Shown here piece by piece: positions 8,650 through 17,112 of a stretch of DNA of 56,967 nucleotides. Every line of letters starts with the position of its first letter. The first letter of the stretch is position 1. Source of the stretch: Kiritimatiellia bacterium (lineage in GTDB: Bacteria; Verrucomicrobiota; Kiritimatiellia; RFP12; UBA1067). The stretch spans positions 1 through 56,967 of the forward strand of contig JAGBZX010000030.1 in assembly GCA_017628025.1 (NCBI GenBank), given 5' to 3'. Under the pieces are notes generated by a model. It worked only from the letters and a program-made list of their open reading frames with translations. It did not search any database and was not told the origin of the DNA. The position numbers were made by a program, and so were the translations under genes.

Positions 8650-9727
8650 CTTGTTTCCTCCCAAATCTCTCTTTTATGCCCCATTCTAAAATAGGCTCTA
8701 CTGGTAGCCCCATTATATTTTCATAGCTCCCTGTATATGATTCAACTATTAAAGAGCCAGATTCGTCTATATCGTATGCCCCTGCTCTATCTAAAGGCAT
8801 TACTTTTGCTATATATTCATCAATCTCAGAAATTGTGAGATTTCTAAATTTAACATCTGAACGAACAACTTTAACATCACCTTGCCATTGCACGGCTGTA
8901 TAAACGGAATGTACATTACCGCTCAACTCTGAAAGAAATTGCTTGGCCTGAATTATATCGCGAGGTTTGCCATAAATTTTACCGTTAAAATGCACAATCG
9001 TATCAGCAGAAAGAGTATTTTTTTCTCCACCACCTTTAATCAATGCATTTTCACGAACCGTCCGTTCTGGATCATCTGAATAAGAAACCTCGGGCGCGTC
9101 ACTTTTTGAAAGAGTAAAAAACAAACCCAAATCACTAAGTATTTTAGCCCTTCTTGGAGAAGCGGATCTAAGAGAGAAAAATTCTATTGGTCCTGGGCGT
9201 AAAACCTCTACAACTCCACCGCCAATGAATTTAACGACCGTTGAAGGCGTGCCACCTGGAGATATGCCATTGTCAAAAACAAAATCGCACCTCAAACCGA
9301 TTTCTTCTAACGCGTGAGCAGCATCTAAAGCAGGATTCGAACCTGAAATATTCGCACTTGTAACGCGAAGAGCGCCGCCACAACTAGATATAAGTCTTTT
9401 CGTCCATAGACAATTTGGGATACGAACTGCTTCTGAATTTGCCACTACTGTCAATGCGCCTGGCCAATAACAACCTCCAAATCGAGCAGCTTCTTCACCA
9501 ATGTAACGCCTTGCACTTTCAACACTGTCAGCAAGAATTGCAATCGGCTTAGATTTAGCTCTATCTTTTATTGAATAAAGTCGCTCTACAGCCTCTGGCA
9601 AAGAAGGACAAGCAGCTAGCCCATATACAGTATCTGTTGGTATGACACCTACAGAACCAGAAAGAAGTTTTTCTGCTGCATTTCTAAGTCCTTCTTCATC
9701 ACACTTAAATAAAGTTTTTACTGACAT
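8639..9727 (-). CDS. Fusion of TsaC/YrdC (threonylcarbamoyl-AMP synthase) and Maf pyrophosphatase
   Basis: The N-terminal half (about 1-185) is a YrdC/Sua5 domain: GVIPTDTVYGLA, IKDRAKSKPI, YWPGALTVV, RVTSANISG and TPSTVV. TsaC makes threonylcarbamoyl-AMP for t6A37 tRNA modification. The C-terminal half (about 187-355) is a Maf domain: LRSASPRRAKIL, LSADTIVHFNGKIYGKP, LSGNVHSVYTAV, LDRAGAYDI and GSYENIMGLP. Maf proteins hydrolyse non-canonical or modified nucleoside triphosphates. One uninterrupted 362-aa frame contains both with little linker. GGAG precedes the ATG, which overlaps the murI stop by 10 bases. Maf and Sua5 usually occur as separate genes, so the fusion is unusual. Confidence 0.9.
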   Translation of the reverse strand: MSVKTLFKCDEEGLRNAAEKLLSGSVGVIPTDTVYGLAACPSLPEAVERLYSIKDRAKSKPIAILADSVESARRYIGEEAARFGGCYWPGALTVVANSEAVRIPNCLWTKRLISSCGGALRVTSANISGSNPALDAAHALEEIGLRCDFVFDNGISPGGTPSTVVKFIGGGVVEVLRPGPIEFFSLRSASPRRAKILSDLGLFFTLSKSDAPEVSYSDDPERTVRENALIKGGGEKNTLSADTIVHFNGKIYGKPRDIIQAKQFLSELSGNVHSVYTAVQWQGDVKVVRSDVKFRNLTISEIDEYIAKVMPLDRAGAYDIDESGSLIVESYTGSYENIMGLPVEPILEWGIKERFGRKQDDA

Positions 9728-10407
9728 TTGTATAACTCCATTATATGCCTTGCGACCGCCTCTGAGGAATCTATAACTTGTGCTCGTTTATTACAAATGT
9801 TTTCAATTATATCTTTTAAATGCGGAAAATGCGTACACCCAAGCACAATCATATCAGCTCCTGCTGCTAGAAGCGGATTAATTTTTTCTCCAACAACTTT
9901 ATATAATCTTTCCTTTTGTTCGCCAGTTATTGCTGCAATCCCCCCAGGGGGAAGCTTTTCTACTTCAACTACGAAATCTTGAGCAACTACTTCTATAACA
10001 TTTATATTCGAGGCATATTGAGATTTCGTTTCTTTATATAAACGACCTTCAAAGGTTCCTTGAGTTGCTAATACTGCTACTGTATTTGTCCTAGTCTCTT
10101 TTGCAGCTGTCTTTATAGCTGGCTCTAACCCAACAAACTTTATAGAGGGATATTTTTTACGAAGATATTCTATAGATGCTGCCGTAGCGGTATTACATGC
10201 GATAACTATAATTTCGCAACCTGAATAAATAAGTTCAACAACAAATTTCTCTGTAAATGTGCGAACTTCATTTGCTGTCCTATTGCCGTACGGACAATGA
10301 GCAGAATCTGAAAGATAAATTGTCTTCGCATCTGGACATATAGATAAAAATGCATTCAAAATGCATCTACCGCCAACGCCTGAATCAAAAAAACCAACCT
10401 TTGTCAA
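9718..10407 (-). CDS. murI: Glutamate racemase
   Basis: Makes D-glutamate for peptidoglycan. The two catalytic cysteines are present: C71 in ACNTATA and C191 in GCTHFP, with D8/S9 in FFDSGVGG and CPYGNR near 38-43. At 229 aa it is shorter than E. coli MurI (285) and somewhat shorter than many others (about 255-270), but all active-site blocks remain. The start is a TTG at 10407 (MTKVGFF); GGCGGG about 7 bases upstream is the likely ribosome site. It follows an ABC-2 permease by 21 bases and overlaps the TsaC-Maf gene. Confidence 0.92.
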   Translation of the reverse strand: MTKVGFFDSGVGGRCILNAFLSICPDAKTIYLSDSAHCPYGNRTANEVRTFTEKFVVELIYSGCEIIVIACNTATAASIEYLRKKYPSIKFVGLEPAIKTAAKETRTNTVAVLATQGTFEGRLYKETKSQYASNINVIEVVAQDFVVEVEKLPPGGIAAITGEQKERLYKVVGEKINPLLAAGADMIVLGCTHFPHLKDIIENICNKRAQVIDSSEAVARHIMELYKCQ

Positions 10408-10422
10408 TTTAAGCCCGCCTAA

Positions 10423-10428
10423 AATATA
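10423..10428 (-). promoter_or_regulatory. Possible internal -10 element upstream of murI
   Basis: TTGATATATT immediately follows the stop of the ABC-2 permease and resembles the window's TTGATATAATA core (TATATT at 10423-10428, 15 bases before the TTG). No clear -35 is seen. It could give murI-tsaC/maf-folB their own transcript. Confidence 0.35.
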
Positions 10429-11658
10429 TCAAGTTTTCACTCTCTTCATCAAAAGAGAAGCAAATACCGCAAGTATAAAAGGAAGCAATACAGCATCTAT
10501 TGCTAACGCCATACTCATATGCAAATATTCAATACATTCGCCATTAGCAAGTGCATTAACGGGAGAGAATTGAGTAAGAGGATTTGTTATTGCTCCAACC
10601 GCACGGCTTAACGCTAATCCAATGGCATCTCCTAAGCCTATTTCTAAGGCATGAGGATACTGCTCAACAACAGCAGGAGATGCTAACGAAAGAAACAATG
10701 AAACTAATATTGTCCAAACTGCTACTGGCCGAGAAAGCCCAGCACCTAAAAAAACTCCAAACGACGCAACAAGTGCCATCATTGCCACAAGAACAACCCA
10801 GGCTCTAACATGATTTAAAACACTAGAATCTGCCTCAAAAAGCAGTTCAATATCACGGCGTGGCCTTAACATTAATTGAGATTCACCATCATTTATAAAT
10901 TTCAATTCTTCTCCCTGAGATGCCTTGCCTACAAGTGGCATCTCTACAACAGCTTGCGTAATATTCGTAACAAAAGCTGTTCTTCCACCGAACTCAAGCC
11001 TACCTTGAACATCTCTTCTTAAAGAGAAAGCATCAGAGAAACGAATCCTAACAGAAGCATTTTTAAGAGCATGCTCCTTCGGGACATTAAATTTCCAAGC
11101 CGCTCCACCCTTCTCTGGTACTGCCATATAATGATCATAGGCCTTCTGCGTTAAAATCGCAATCACTGAACTTTTACGAGCCTTTTTAATTTGCTCAGAA
11201 ACTGATGGATCAGCCATATACGCCTTATACATCCTCTCAGCTTCTTGACGAGGCGATTCCATCACAGGGGAATAAACATGTCTACAATTTTTATCGGCAT
11301 TTCTAAATGCTGATATTGAAACTGCTAGCCCAAGCGGAATAGATGCAATCAATGTTATGGCTAAAATTTTGCCTAAAGCAATTGACAAATATGACACAGG
11401 CTTTATTAATGTTAGCTGGAGACGTTTTGCTGCGCGTTCACTGGAAAGAGACGCTGCCGCCGCTGCTGCTACAGAAATAGCAACTATCGCTATTGCTCCA
11501 GCTAAAGAATAATAGGAAACAACATATCTAGCACCTTCTTCTGTACCATCGGTTCTAATAAAAAAAGGCACTGCAATCATCCAAAGCGTCACTGCCAAAA
11601 TCATAAGCAGTAACGTTTTAGACCGTATTAACGATTTAAGCTCTAGAAAAAAAGTCAT
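10429..11658 (-). CDS. ABC-2 type transporter permease with large extracytoplasmic domain
   Basis: 409-aa membrane protein. The first helix (about 15-35) is followed by a second hydrophobic, Ala-rich block around 50-70, a helix near 90-115, a roughly 160-residue hydrophilic segment, then four hydrophobic segments between about 285 and 405. This layout, one helix plus a large outside domain and a C-terminal helix bundle, is common in NatB/GldF-like ABC-2 permeases. Its start overlaps the ATPase gene by 4 bases (ATGA). It belongs with the ATPase at 11655 and the permease at 12416. The substrate is not recognisable. Confidence 0.75.
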   Translation of the reverse strand: MTFFLELKSLIRSKTLLLMILAVTLWMIAVPFFIRTDGTEEGARYVVSYYSLAGAIAIVAISVAAAAAASLSSERAAKRLQLTLIKPVSYLSIALGKILAITLIASIPLGLAVSISAFRNADKNCRHVYSPVMESPRQEAERMYKAYMADPSVSEQIKKARKSSVIAILTQKAYDHYMAVPEKGGAAWKFNVPKEHALKNASVRIRFSDAFSLRRDVQGRLEFGGRTAFVTNITQAVVEMPLVGKASQGEELKFINDGESQLMLRPRRDIELLFEADSSVLNHVRAWVVLVAMMALVASFGVFLGAGLSRPVAVWTILVSLFLSLASPAVVEQYPHALEIGLGDAIGLALSRAVGAITNPLTQFSPVNALANGECIEYLHMSMALAIDAVLLPFILAVFASLLMKRVKT

Positions 11659-12413
11659 TTTAAGAAATCAGCAAGAGTAAACTCAGCGACATTTCCAACC
11701 TTCGCCAAAAAGAACTCTTCTAAACTTTGTCCTAATTCACCAATTTTACCTTCTGCTATTTTGCAGCCTGAATCTAATATCGCAACTCTATCACAAATGT
11801 CTTCAGAGTCTGCAAGAAGATGGCTAGTAGTTAGAACTGTCATCCCACCCTCAGCAAGAGCTTTAACAAGAGTTTTTACTTCTTTTGTTGATACTGGGTC
11901 AAGCCCTGAGGTAGGCTCGTCTAAAATAAGAAGTTCTGGCTTTCCAACTAAGGAAGAAGCTAAAGATACTCTGCGGGACATGCCTTTCGAAAAATCACCA
12001 ACTCTTCTATTGGCAACCTTTGAAAGCCCTATCATTTCCAAAAGCTCATCAGTACGTTTAATAGCTGTCTTCCTATCTAAATTCGAGAGCCCTGCGTAAT
12101 ATAAAATTGTTTCGCGTGCGGTTAAAAAAGGATGTAGATAACTTTGTTCTGGCAAATATCCTATTTTAGCACGAACTAATGATGTTGATGGACTCTTGCC
12201 GAAAACTCTTATTTGACCAGCATCTGGTCTAGTTAACCCAAGCAACATTCGGATAGTTGTTGACTTACCGCTGCCATTTGGACCTAACAAACCAAACACC
12301 TCGCCTCGTTTAACTTCAAGAGAAAGCGTTTGAACAGCTTTAACAACAGGCTTTAACCAAAAATCTCTAAATGTTTTTGAAACATTATCAATTTCAATTA
12401 CAATATCACCCAT
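11655..12413 (-). CDS. ABC-2 system ATP-binding protein
   Basis: 252-aa ATPase: Walker A GPNGSGKST at 44-52, Q-loop region YLPEQSYLHP near 87-96, a variant signature FSKGMSRR at 141-148, Walker B LLILDEPTSGLD at 161-172 and the H-loop in TTSHLL. This is the CcmA/NatA/GldA type that drives ABC-2 permeases. The start is the ATG at 12413, preceded by GGAGG; longer upstream starts would extend deep into the permease gene at 12416-13294. It sits between two permeases of different sequence, suggesting a heteromeric transporter. Confidence 0.9.
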   Translation of the reverse strand: MGDIVIEIDNVSKTFRDFWLKPVVKAVQTLSLEVKRGEVFGLLGPNGSGKSTTIRMLLGLTRPDAGQIRVFGKSPSTSLVRAKIGYLPEQSYLHPFLTARETILYYAGLSNLDRKTAIKRTDELLEMIGLSKVANRRVGDFSKGMSRRVSLASSLVGKPELLILDEPTSGLDPVSTKEVKTLVKALAEGGMTVLTTSHLLADSEDICDRVAILDSGCKIAEGKIGELGQSLEEFFLAKVGNVAEFTLADFLK

Positions 12414-12415
12414 AC

Positions 12416-13294
12416 TTATACCTCCTTTCGACTCAAAAGTGCCGCGCCTGTTAATAGCGAGGCAAGAACCCAAGGTATTATAGAAAGAAAAGCCATTAAA
12501 GCATATGACCACCCAAGAGAGCCTCCTTTAGCAAGAGCCTCTGGCAAATAAAAAGACCCTACAAACGGAATAAAAACAACTGCTGAAAGCACTCCAGCTA
12601 AACTAGCAGCGTTCGATTTAAATCTTACAGCCATCGCACCAGCTGTTGCAGAAAAGAAAAGCTGAGGCAAGGAGGCGGTAAAAACTACAGGCAAAAACTT
12701 TAAAATAAAATTAAAATCAATCTTGTATGCTAGACTAATTAACGCTAAAAACATAAGAGTAAGATTTGCTGTTAGCACAAAACGAGACTTGAAAAATCTG
12801 TTCATAAAGCCAGCTATTGCAGGAGCAAGTATTACTACAGATGTAGCTATGGCAAATGAGATGCCATGCATTTTAGGAACATCACCAATTTTAGCAGCTG
12901 CCTCACCGCCAATTTTAGCACCTGTTATCATAACAAGCGACAACGAGGAAAGAGTTACAATAAAAACTAAATAAGAAAACAGCACTCCAAAATACTTTGC
13001 AAACAAAAAAGAATGCCGACAGACAGCACGAGATAAAACCATCTCTGCAGTTTTACTCTCAAATTCGCGGCGAATCGAACGCACAGCTCCTGTTATGCAA
13101 ATTATCGCACCGCCAAGAAAGATAGCTGATAGCCCAGCATCTCTAGCCATTCTTGTGCATTCACCAAATTGATGATAGTGCAATGTTGGCGCTAAAACCG
13201 ATAACGATGCAGCAGATAAAGAAACAAGAAGCGACAGCGGGTCGTCAAGCAATTCGACCGCCGTCGCATTTACTATCGATAAAAACCTTCTCAC
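12416..13294 (-). CDS. ABC-2 type transporter permease, six-helix
   Basis: 292-aa integral membrane protein with about six hydrophobic segments (near 22-42, 55-75, 100-125, 145-165, 170-195, 225-285) and no large outside domain. It overlaps the Pro/Ala-rich protein gene by 4 bases and ends 2 bases before the ATPase start; the ATPase ribosome site GGAGG lies in its last codons. Position and shape make it the second membrane subunit of the ABC-2 system. The transported molecule is unknown. Confidence 0.75.
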   Translation of the reverse strand: MRRFLSIVNATAVELLDDPLSLLVSLSAASLSVLAPTLHYHQFGECTRMARDAGLSAIFLGGAIICITGAVRSIRREFESKTAEMVLSRAVCRHSFLFAKYFGVLFSYLVFIVTLSSLSLVMITGAKIGGEAAAKIGDVPKMHGISFAIATSVVILAPAIAGFMNRFFKSRFVLTANLTLMFLALISLAYKIDFNFILKFLPVVFTASLPQLFFSATAGAMAVRFKSNAASLAGVLSAVVFIPFVGSFYLPEALAKGGSLGWSYALMAFLSIIPWVLASLLTGAALLSRKEV

Positions 13295-14124
13295 GGCATG
13301 CAGCCACCGCAGAAGAGCGGGAGTTGCGTGTCAAGATAAAGCTTATATGCCAATAAACCAATTACTGCGCAAGCAGCAAATTGGAGAATTAACCCTGTTA
13401 TTGCTACACCCTTTGAAACGGTAGGAATAACATCTGCAGGAAGTGGCTGAGCTTGATTTGGAACATTCGTAGGAATATCAGGAATATCTACGGGTTCTAA
13501 ATCTTTTACTTCGCCCTCTTCTGGAGACTTAACAGGAGCGGCTGCGATGGTAGCACCTGGCTTTTTAATGCCAATCTTAGGACGAGTCATAGGTCTAGCG
13601 ACCTTAATGGTACGCTTCTGAGTTATTGAAACATCAGAGTTAGCACCCTCGTTCTTTTCCTCTGCCGCTGGCGCCTCTGGAGCAACTGCAGCTGGGGGAG
13701 TTTTAATTTGAGGAGAAACTGCTGCTGGTGCTAAACCAGGTCTACGAGGCATCGCCTTCGGGCGCTGGATCTTGATTGTTTTAATTGGGTTTGCTGGCTC
13801 TTCTTTAACAGGCGCTACCCCAATGGCTTCAGAAAGAGCAATTCTAGAAGTACGCGCCTTAGCCGCGGCACGTTGTGCTTCTGTCATTTCTCTACCTGCA
13901 ATTGCACCAGTATTGCGCAAAATGGCTTGCTGAGGTATAGGAGCAGTGATGCTCTTAAGATTCTGAGTAACCTTTTTAAGTTGCTCAACCTTTGAATCAG
14001 CCCCTTGAGCTGTAGCGTCAGCTCCAGGTGTGCGAAGCTGAGGCTTTAACAATACAGGCTTCTCAGGCTCAGATTGGCCTAATGGATTAGCCTTCGGAGG
14101 TAGATTTGAAATTTCTTCACTCAT
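13291..14124 (-). CDS. Pro/Ala/Lys-rich protein with a single C-terminal membrane anchor, unknown function
   Basis: I do not recognise this 277-aa protein. Residues 1-235 are low-complexity and predicted disordered, rich in Pro, Ala and Lys, with repeated basic-proline motifs: IKIQRPKAMPRRPG, IKVARPMTRPKIG and IKKPGA. A single hydrophobic helix (GLILQFAACAVIGLLAYKLYL) lies near 245-265, followed by a short tail with CGGC. The long soluble region precedes the anchor, so a tail-anchored topology with the disordered part in the cytoplasm is likely. The ATG at 14124 is preferred to a GTG at 14130 that overlaps the frr stop. It lies between frr and the ABC-2 genes and may be an accessory of that transporter or bind nucleic acid; both are guesses. 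Confidence 0.6.
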   Translation of the reverse strand: MSEEISNLPPKANPLGQSEPEKPVLLKPQLRTPGADATAQGADSKVEQLKKVTQNLKSITAPIPQQAILRNTGAIAGREMTEAQRAAAKARTSRIALSEAIGVAPVKEEPANPIKTIKIQRPKAMPRRPGLAPAAVSPQIKTPPAAVAPEAPAAEEKNEGANSDVSITQKRTIKVARPMTRPKIGIKKPGATIAAAPVKSPEEGEVKDLEPVDIPDIPTNVPNQAQPLPADVIPTVSKGVAITGLILQFAACAVIGLLAYKLYLDTQLPLFCGGCMP

Positions 14125-14126
14125 TA

Positions 14127-14690
14127 TCACACCGCCATTACTTCTGCTTCTTTTGACTTAAGTTCTGCATCGATTTTAGCAATACCGTCATCGGTTGCCT
14201 TTTGAATTTTATCAAGACCGACTTTCATATCGTCTTCAGAAATCTTCTTATCTTTCTCAAGCTTTTTCACTGCGTCATTTGCATCGCGTCTTACATTACG
14301 CATCGCAACTTTTTGAGCCTCTGCCTGAGTTTTAGCAAGTTTTACGATTTCACGACGACGCTCTTCATTAAGTTCAGGAACGGTAATACGGAGAACCTTA
14401 CCGTCTGTCTGAGGTGTAACACCAATGTTAGCCGCGAGAATAGCCTTGTTCATCGCATCAAGAACAGTTGGATCAAAAGGCGTAATCTTAATCTGGCGAG
14501 GCTCTGGAGTGGAAATCGTGCCAAGATTTTTAATAGGCGTAGGAGCGCCATAGTAATCAACTTTTATTTGATCAACCATTGCGGGGGAAGCCTTGCCTGT
14601 GCGAAGACCAGCAAACTGCTGCTTGAGCGTATCGAAGCTCTTGCCGATTTTCGTGTTTGTGTCATTAAGTACTTCTGCTACCGTCTCCAT
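14127..14690 (-). CDS. frr: Ribosome recycling factor
   Basis: Splits post-termination ribosomes together with EF-G. 187 aa, standard size, with FAGLRTGKASPAMVDQIKV, IKNLGTISTPEPR, ITVPELNEERRREIVKLAK and VRRDANDAVKKLEKD. AAAGGA precedes the ATG. It is 17 bases downstream of pyrH, the conserved pyrH-frr order of many bacteria. Confidence 0.97.
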   Translation of the reverse strand: METVAEVLNDTNTKIGKSFDTLKQQFAGLRTGKASPAMVDQIKVDYYGAPTPIKNLGTISTPEPRQIKITPFDPTVLDAMNKAILAANIGVTPQTDGKVLRITVPELNEERRREIVKLAKTQAEAQKVAMRNVRRDANDAVKKLEKDKKISEDDMKVGLDKIQKATDDGIAKIDAELKSKEAEVMAV

Positions 14691-14707
14691 GATTTTCCTT
14701 TCGTCTC

Positions 14708-15436
14708 TTAACTGACTACCGTTCCTATATCATCACCCTTTACCACTCCTTCAAGAGCGCGGGGATTGAAGAAATCAAAAACAATAATTGGGATAGAATT
14801 ATCCATGCAAAGCGCAAATGCCGCGCTATCCATTACTTTTAGGCGCTTCTCAATAGCTGTTTCGTACTTAAGAGCGCCATACTTTTTAGCGTTAGGATCT
14901 TTCTTAGGATCTGCACTATAAATCCCATCAACCTTTGTCGCTTTAAGTAAAACATCAGCACCTATTTCGCTAGCTTTTAGCGCAGCAGCCGTATCCGTAG
15001 AGAAATATGGGTTGCCAGTGCCACCGCCAAAAATAACTACTCGCCCCTTTTCAAGATGACGCAAAGCCCTACGCTGAATAAAAGGCTCTGCTAGTTTAGG
15101 CATCTCGATAGCAGTCATAACGCGTGTATCAACACCGATAGATTCTAGGGCATTCATCATGGCTAATGCATTAATAACAGTAGCAAGCATACCCATGGAG
15201 TCACCAGTAATACGATTAACACCACGTTCAGAACCAGCTAGGCCGCGGAAAATATTACCGCCACCTAGGACTATGCCAACCTGAACACCTAACGCATGAA
15301 TTTTTTTTATACGCTCGGCCATAAAAGCAAGATTACCCGGATCTATACAATCACCGGTCTCTTTGTTGCCGAGTACTTCGCCCGAAAGCTTAAGTAATAT
15401 TCTACGATATTTAACTTTTGATGACTTTTTTTTCAT
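14708..15436 (-). CDS. pyrH: UMP kinase
   Basis: Hexameric amino-acid-kinase-fold enzyme phosphorylating UMP to UDP. Motifs: [73 protein letters not shown]. Using the ATG at 15436 it is 242 aa. An in-frame ATG at 15454 would lie inside the -10 region, so the shorter start is the right one. TATAAT at 15446-15451 is 9 bases before this ATG and no Shine-Dalgarno fits, so the mRNA should be leaderless. It heads the long pyrH-frr-ABC-murI-folB unit. Confidence 0.95.
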   Translation of the reverse strand: MKKKSSKVKYRRILLKLSGEVLGNKETGDCIDPGNLAFMAERIKKIHALGVQVGIVLGGGNIFRGLAGSERGVNRITGDSMGMLATVINALAMMNALESIGVDTRVMTAIEMPKLAEPFIQRRALRHLEKGRVVIFGGGTGNPYFSTDTAAALKASEIGADVLLKATKVDGIYSADPKKDPNAKKYGALKYETAIEKRLKVMDSAAFALCMDNSIPIIVFDFFNPRALEGVVKGDDIGTVVS

Positions 15437-15445
15437 CTTGTTTGT

Positions 15446-15474
15446 ATTATACAAAATATCTTATTAGAATTCAA
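15446..15474 (-). promoter_or_regulatory. Promoter of pyrH unit (leaderless)
   Basis: TTGAAT (15469-15474), 17 bases, TATAAT (15446-15451). The -35 overlaps the last codons and stop of the glycyl-tRNA synthetase gene. ACAAACAAG separates the -10 from the pyrH ATG. Confidence 0.8.
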
Positions 15475-17047
15475 GTGCATCATACATCATCTCAAGGAAT
15501 TGAGAGTACGTCATGCGCTTTTGTTCCATCGAGTCACGCTCGCGCACAGTAAAGGTGCCGTCTTCAACCGACTGCTGGTCAACCGTAATGCACCATGGAG
15601 TGCCGGCCTCATCTTGGCGACGATAACGACGACCAATTGCACCAGAAACATCCCACATAACATTTACTTTTTTCTGGAGCTTTGTGAAAATTTCACGCGC
15701 TAATTTATCCTGAGCTTCATCTTTCTTAATAAGAGGAAAGATGGCAACTTTTATTGGCGCAACCTTGGGGCTAAAACGTAAAACGGTACGGATATCCTCC
15801 TTACCCTTCTCGTCAACAAGCTTCTCTTCTTCATACGCCTCACAAAGTAACGCTAGCATAAGGCGATCAACACCTGCCGAAGGTTCAATAACATGCGGGA
15901 CATATTTACCTTCAAAAAGCGCCAAGCAGAATTTCTCAGCCTCTAGAGCATCTTTGCCGCGGGAGACCCAATCAGCTTGAACTTTCTCGACAAAGGCCTT
16001 CTTTGCGGCGTCATCCATCTTCTTGGCTGCCTGTTTAAGAGGGTCATCAAAAACCATCTGCGACTGGCCAGAGTGCTTCTGGTGCTGAGAAAGGTCAAAG
16101 TCACTTCTCGCAGCAATACCTTCTAGCTCCTGACGCCCGAAGGGGAAATCATACTCAATATCAACGCAAGCGCGAGCATAATGAGCTAACTCATCAGGCT
16201 TTTGCCAATATTCAACGAAACGCTCAGTAGGAAGACCAACAGCATTAAGAAACTTTTTGCGCTGCTCTACCCAATACTTATGCCAAACTTCCCAGCCCCA
16301 GTCATCCTGAACAGGACCATCTAAATTAGGATTATCTGCCAAAGTAACAACCTTGCCATACATAATCTCAACAGCCTCATCTGGGCGAATAAAGAACTCG
16401 AGCTCCATCTGCTCAAACTCACGACTGCGGAAAATATAATTGCGAGGAGTTACTTCATTACGGAAGCTCTTACCCATTTGAGCTATACCATAAGGAACGC
16501 TCTGGCGAGAGGTTGACGTAACATTTTGAAATTGAGCGAAAATAGCTTGAGCCGTTTCAGGTCTAAGATACGCCGTATTAGCTGCGTCTTCAATTGGTCC
16601 AACTACCGTCTTAAACATAAGATTAAACGGTTTTGGCTCAGTAAGCTCACCGCCACAATACGGACAAAAGAAATCACTGCCTGCTATTTTAGGCTGGGGC
16701 TTTTTCTTTTGATCTTCGTAGATATCCTTTATTTGATCAGAGCGCATAAGCTTTTTGCACTCTTTACACATCGTCATGGGATCAGCAAACGTATCGAGAT
16801 GGCCAGAAGCCTTCCAGATTTTTGGGTGCATGATAATGGTAGCGTCAAGGCCTGCGACATCTTCACGACCACGAACAGTAAACTGCCACCAAGCTTCTTT
16901 AACATTTTTCTTTAGCTCCGAACCCAAAGGGCCGTAATCCCAAAAGCCAGGCATACCGCCATAAATTTCAGAGCTGTGGTAAATAAAACCGCGTCTCTTG
17001 CAGAGAGCGCTTAACTGATCAAGTGATGATTTATTTTCTTCTGACAT
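15464..17047 (-). CDS. glyS: Glycyl-tRNA synthetase, class II dimeric type
   Basis: Charges tRNA-Gly. This is the single-chain (archaeal/eukaryotic/Gram-positive type) enzyme, not the alpha2beta2 form. Blocks include GGMPGFWDYGPLGSELKKN, RPETAQAIFAQF, FRNEVTPRNYIFRSREFEQME (motif 2), a zinc site with CPYC near 132-135 paired with CKEC near 98, and EPSAGVDRLMLALL (motif 3); the C-terminal anticodon-binding domain starts near 420. Length 527 aa. The ATG at 17047 lies 9 bases after TATAAT with no ribosome site, so a leaderless mRNA is predicted. It appears to be a single-gene unit between tonB and pyrH. Confidence 0.96.
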   Translation of the reverse strand: MSEENKSSLDQLSALCKRRGFIYHSSEIYGGMPGFWDYGPLGSELKKNVKEAWWQFTVRGREDVAGLDATIIMHPKIWKASGHLDTFADPMTMCKECKKLMRSDQIKDIYEDQKKKPQPKIAGSDFFCPYCGGELTEPKPFNLMFKTVVGPIEDAANTAYLRPETAQAIFAQFQNVTSTSRQSVPYGIAQMGKSFRNEVTPRNYIFRSREFEQMELEFFIRPDEAVEIMYGKVVTLADNPNLDGPVQDDWGWEVWHKYWVEQRKKFLNAVGLPTERFVEYWQKPDELAHYARACVDIEYDFPFGRQELEGIAARSDFDLSQHQKHSGQSQMVFDDPLKQAAKKMDDAAKKAFVEKVQADWVSRGKDALEAEKFCLALFEGKYVPHVIEPSAGVDRLMLALLCEAYEEEKLVDEKGKEDIRTVLRFSPKVAPIKVAIFPLIKKDEAQDKLAREIFTKLQKKVNVMWDVSGAIGRRYRRQDEAGTPWCITVDQQSVEDGTFTVRERDSMEQKRMTYSQFLEMMYDALEF

Positions 17048-17056
17048 AGTTCTTGT

Positions 17057-17087
17057 ATTATATCATATTTTCGCTTAAATTTGGCAA
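17057..17087 (-). promoter_or_regulatory. Promoter of glyS (leaderless)
   Basis: TATAAT at 17057-17062 within ATGATATAATAC on the minus strand. The best -35 is TTGCCA at 17082-17087 with a long 19-base spacer, which the extended -10 may compensate. Nine bases separate the -10 from the ATG at 17047. Confidence 0.7.
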
Positions 17088-17112
17088 CACTATCACACAG
17101 GCAACATTTTAA

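Noticed and set aside
14202-14711. Plus-strand ORF of 169 aa opposite frr, and other plus-strand ORFs across the window
   Set aside because: They lie opposite well-identified genes, have no ribosome sites or family motifs, and read as antisense of conserved codons.
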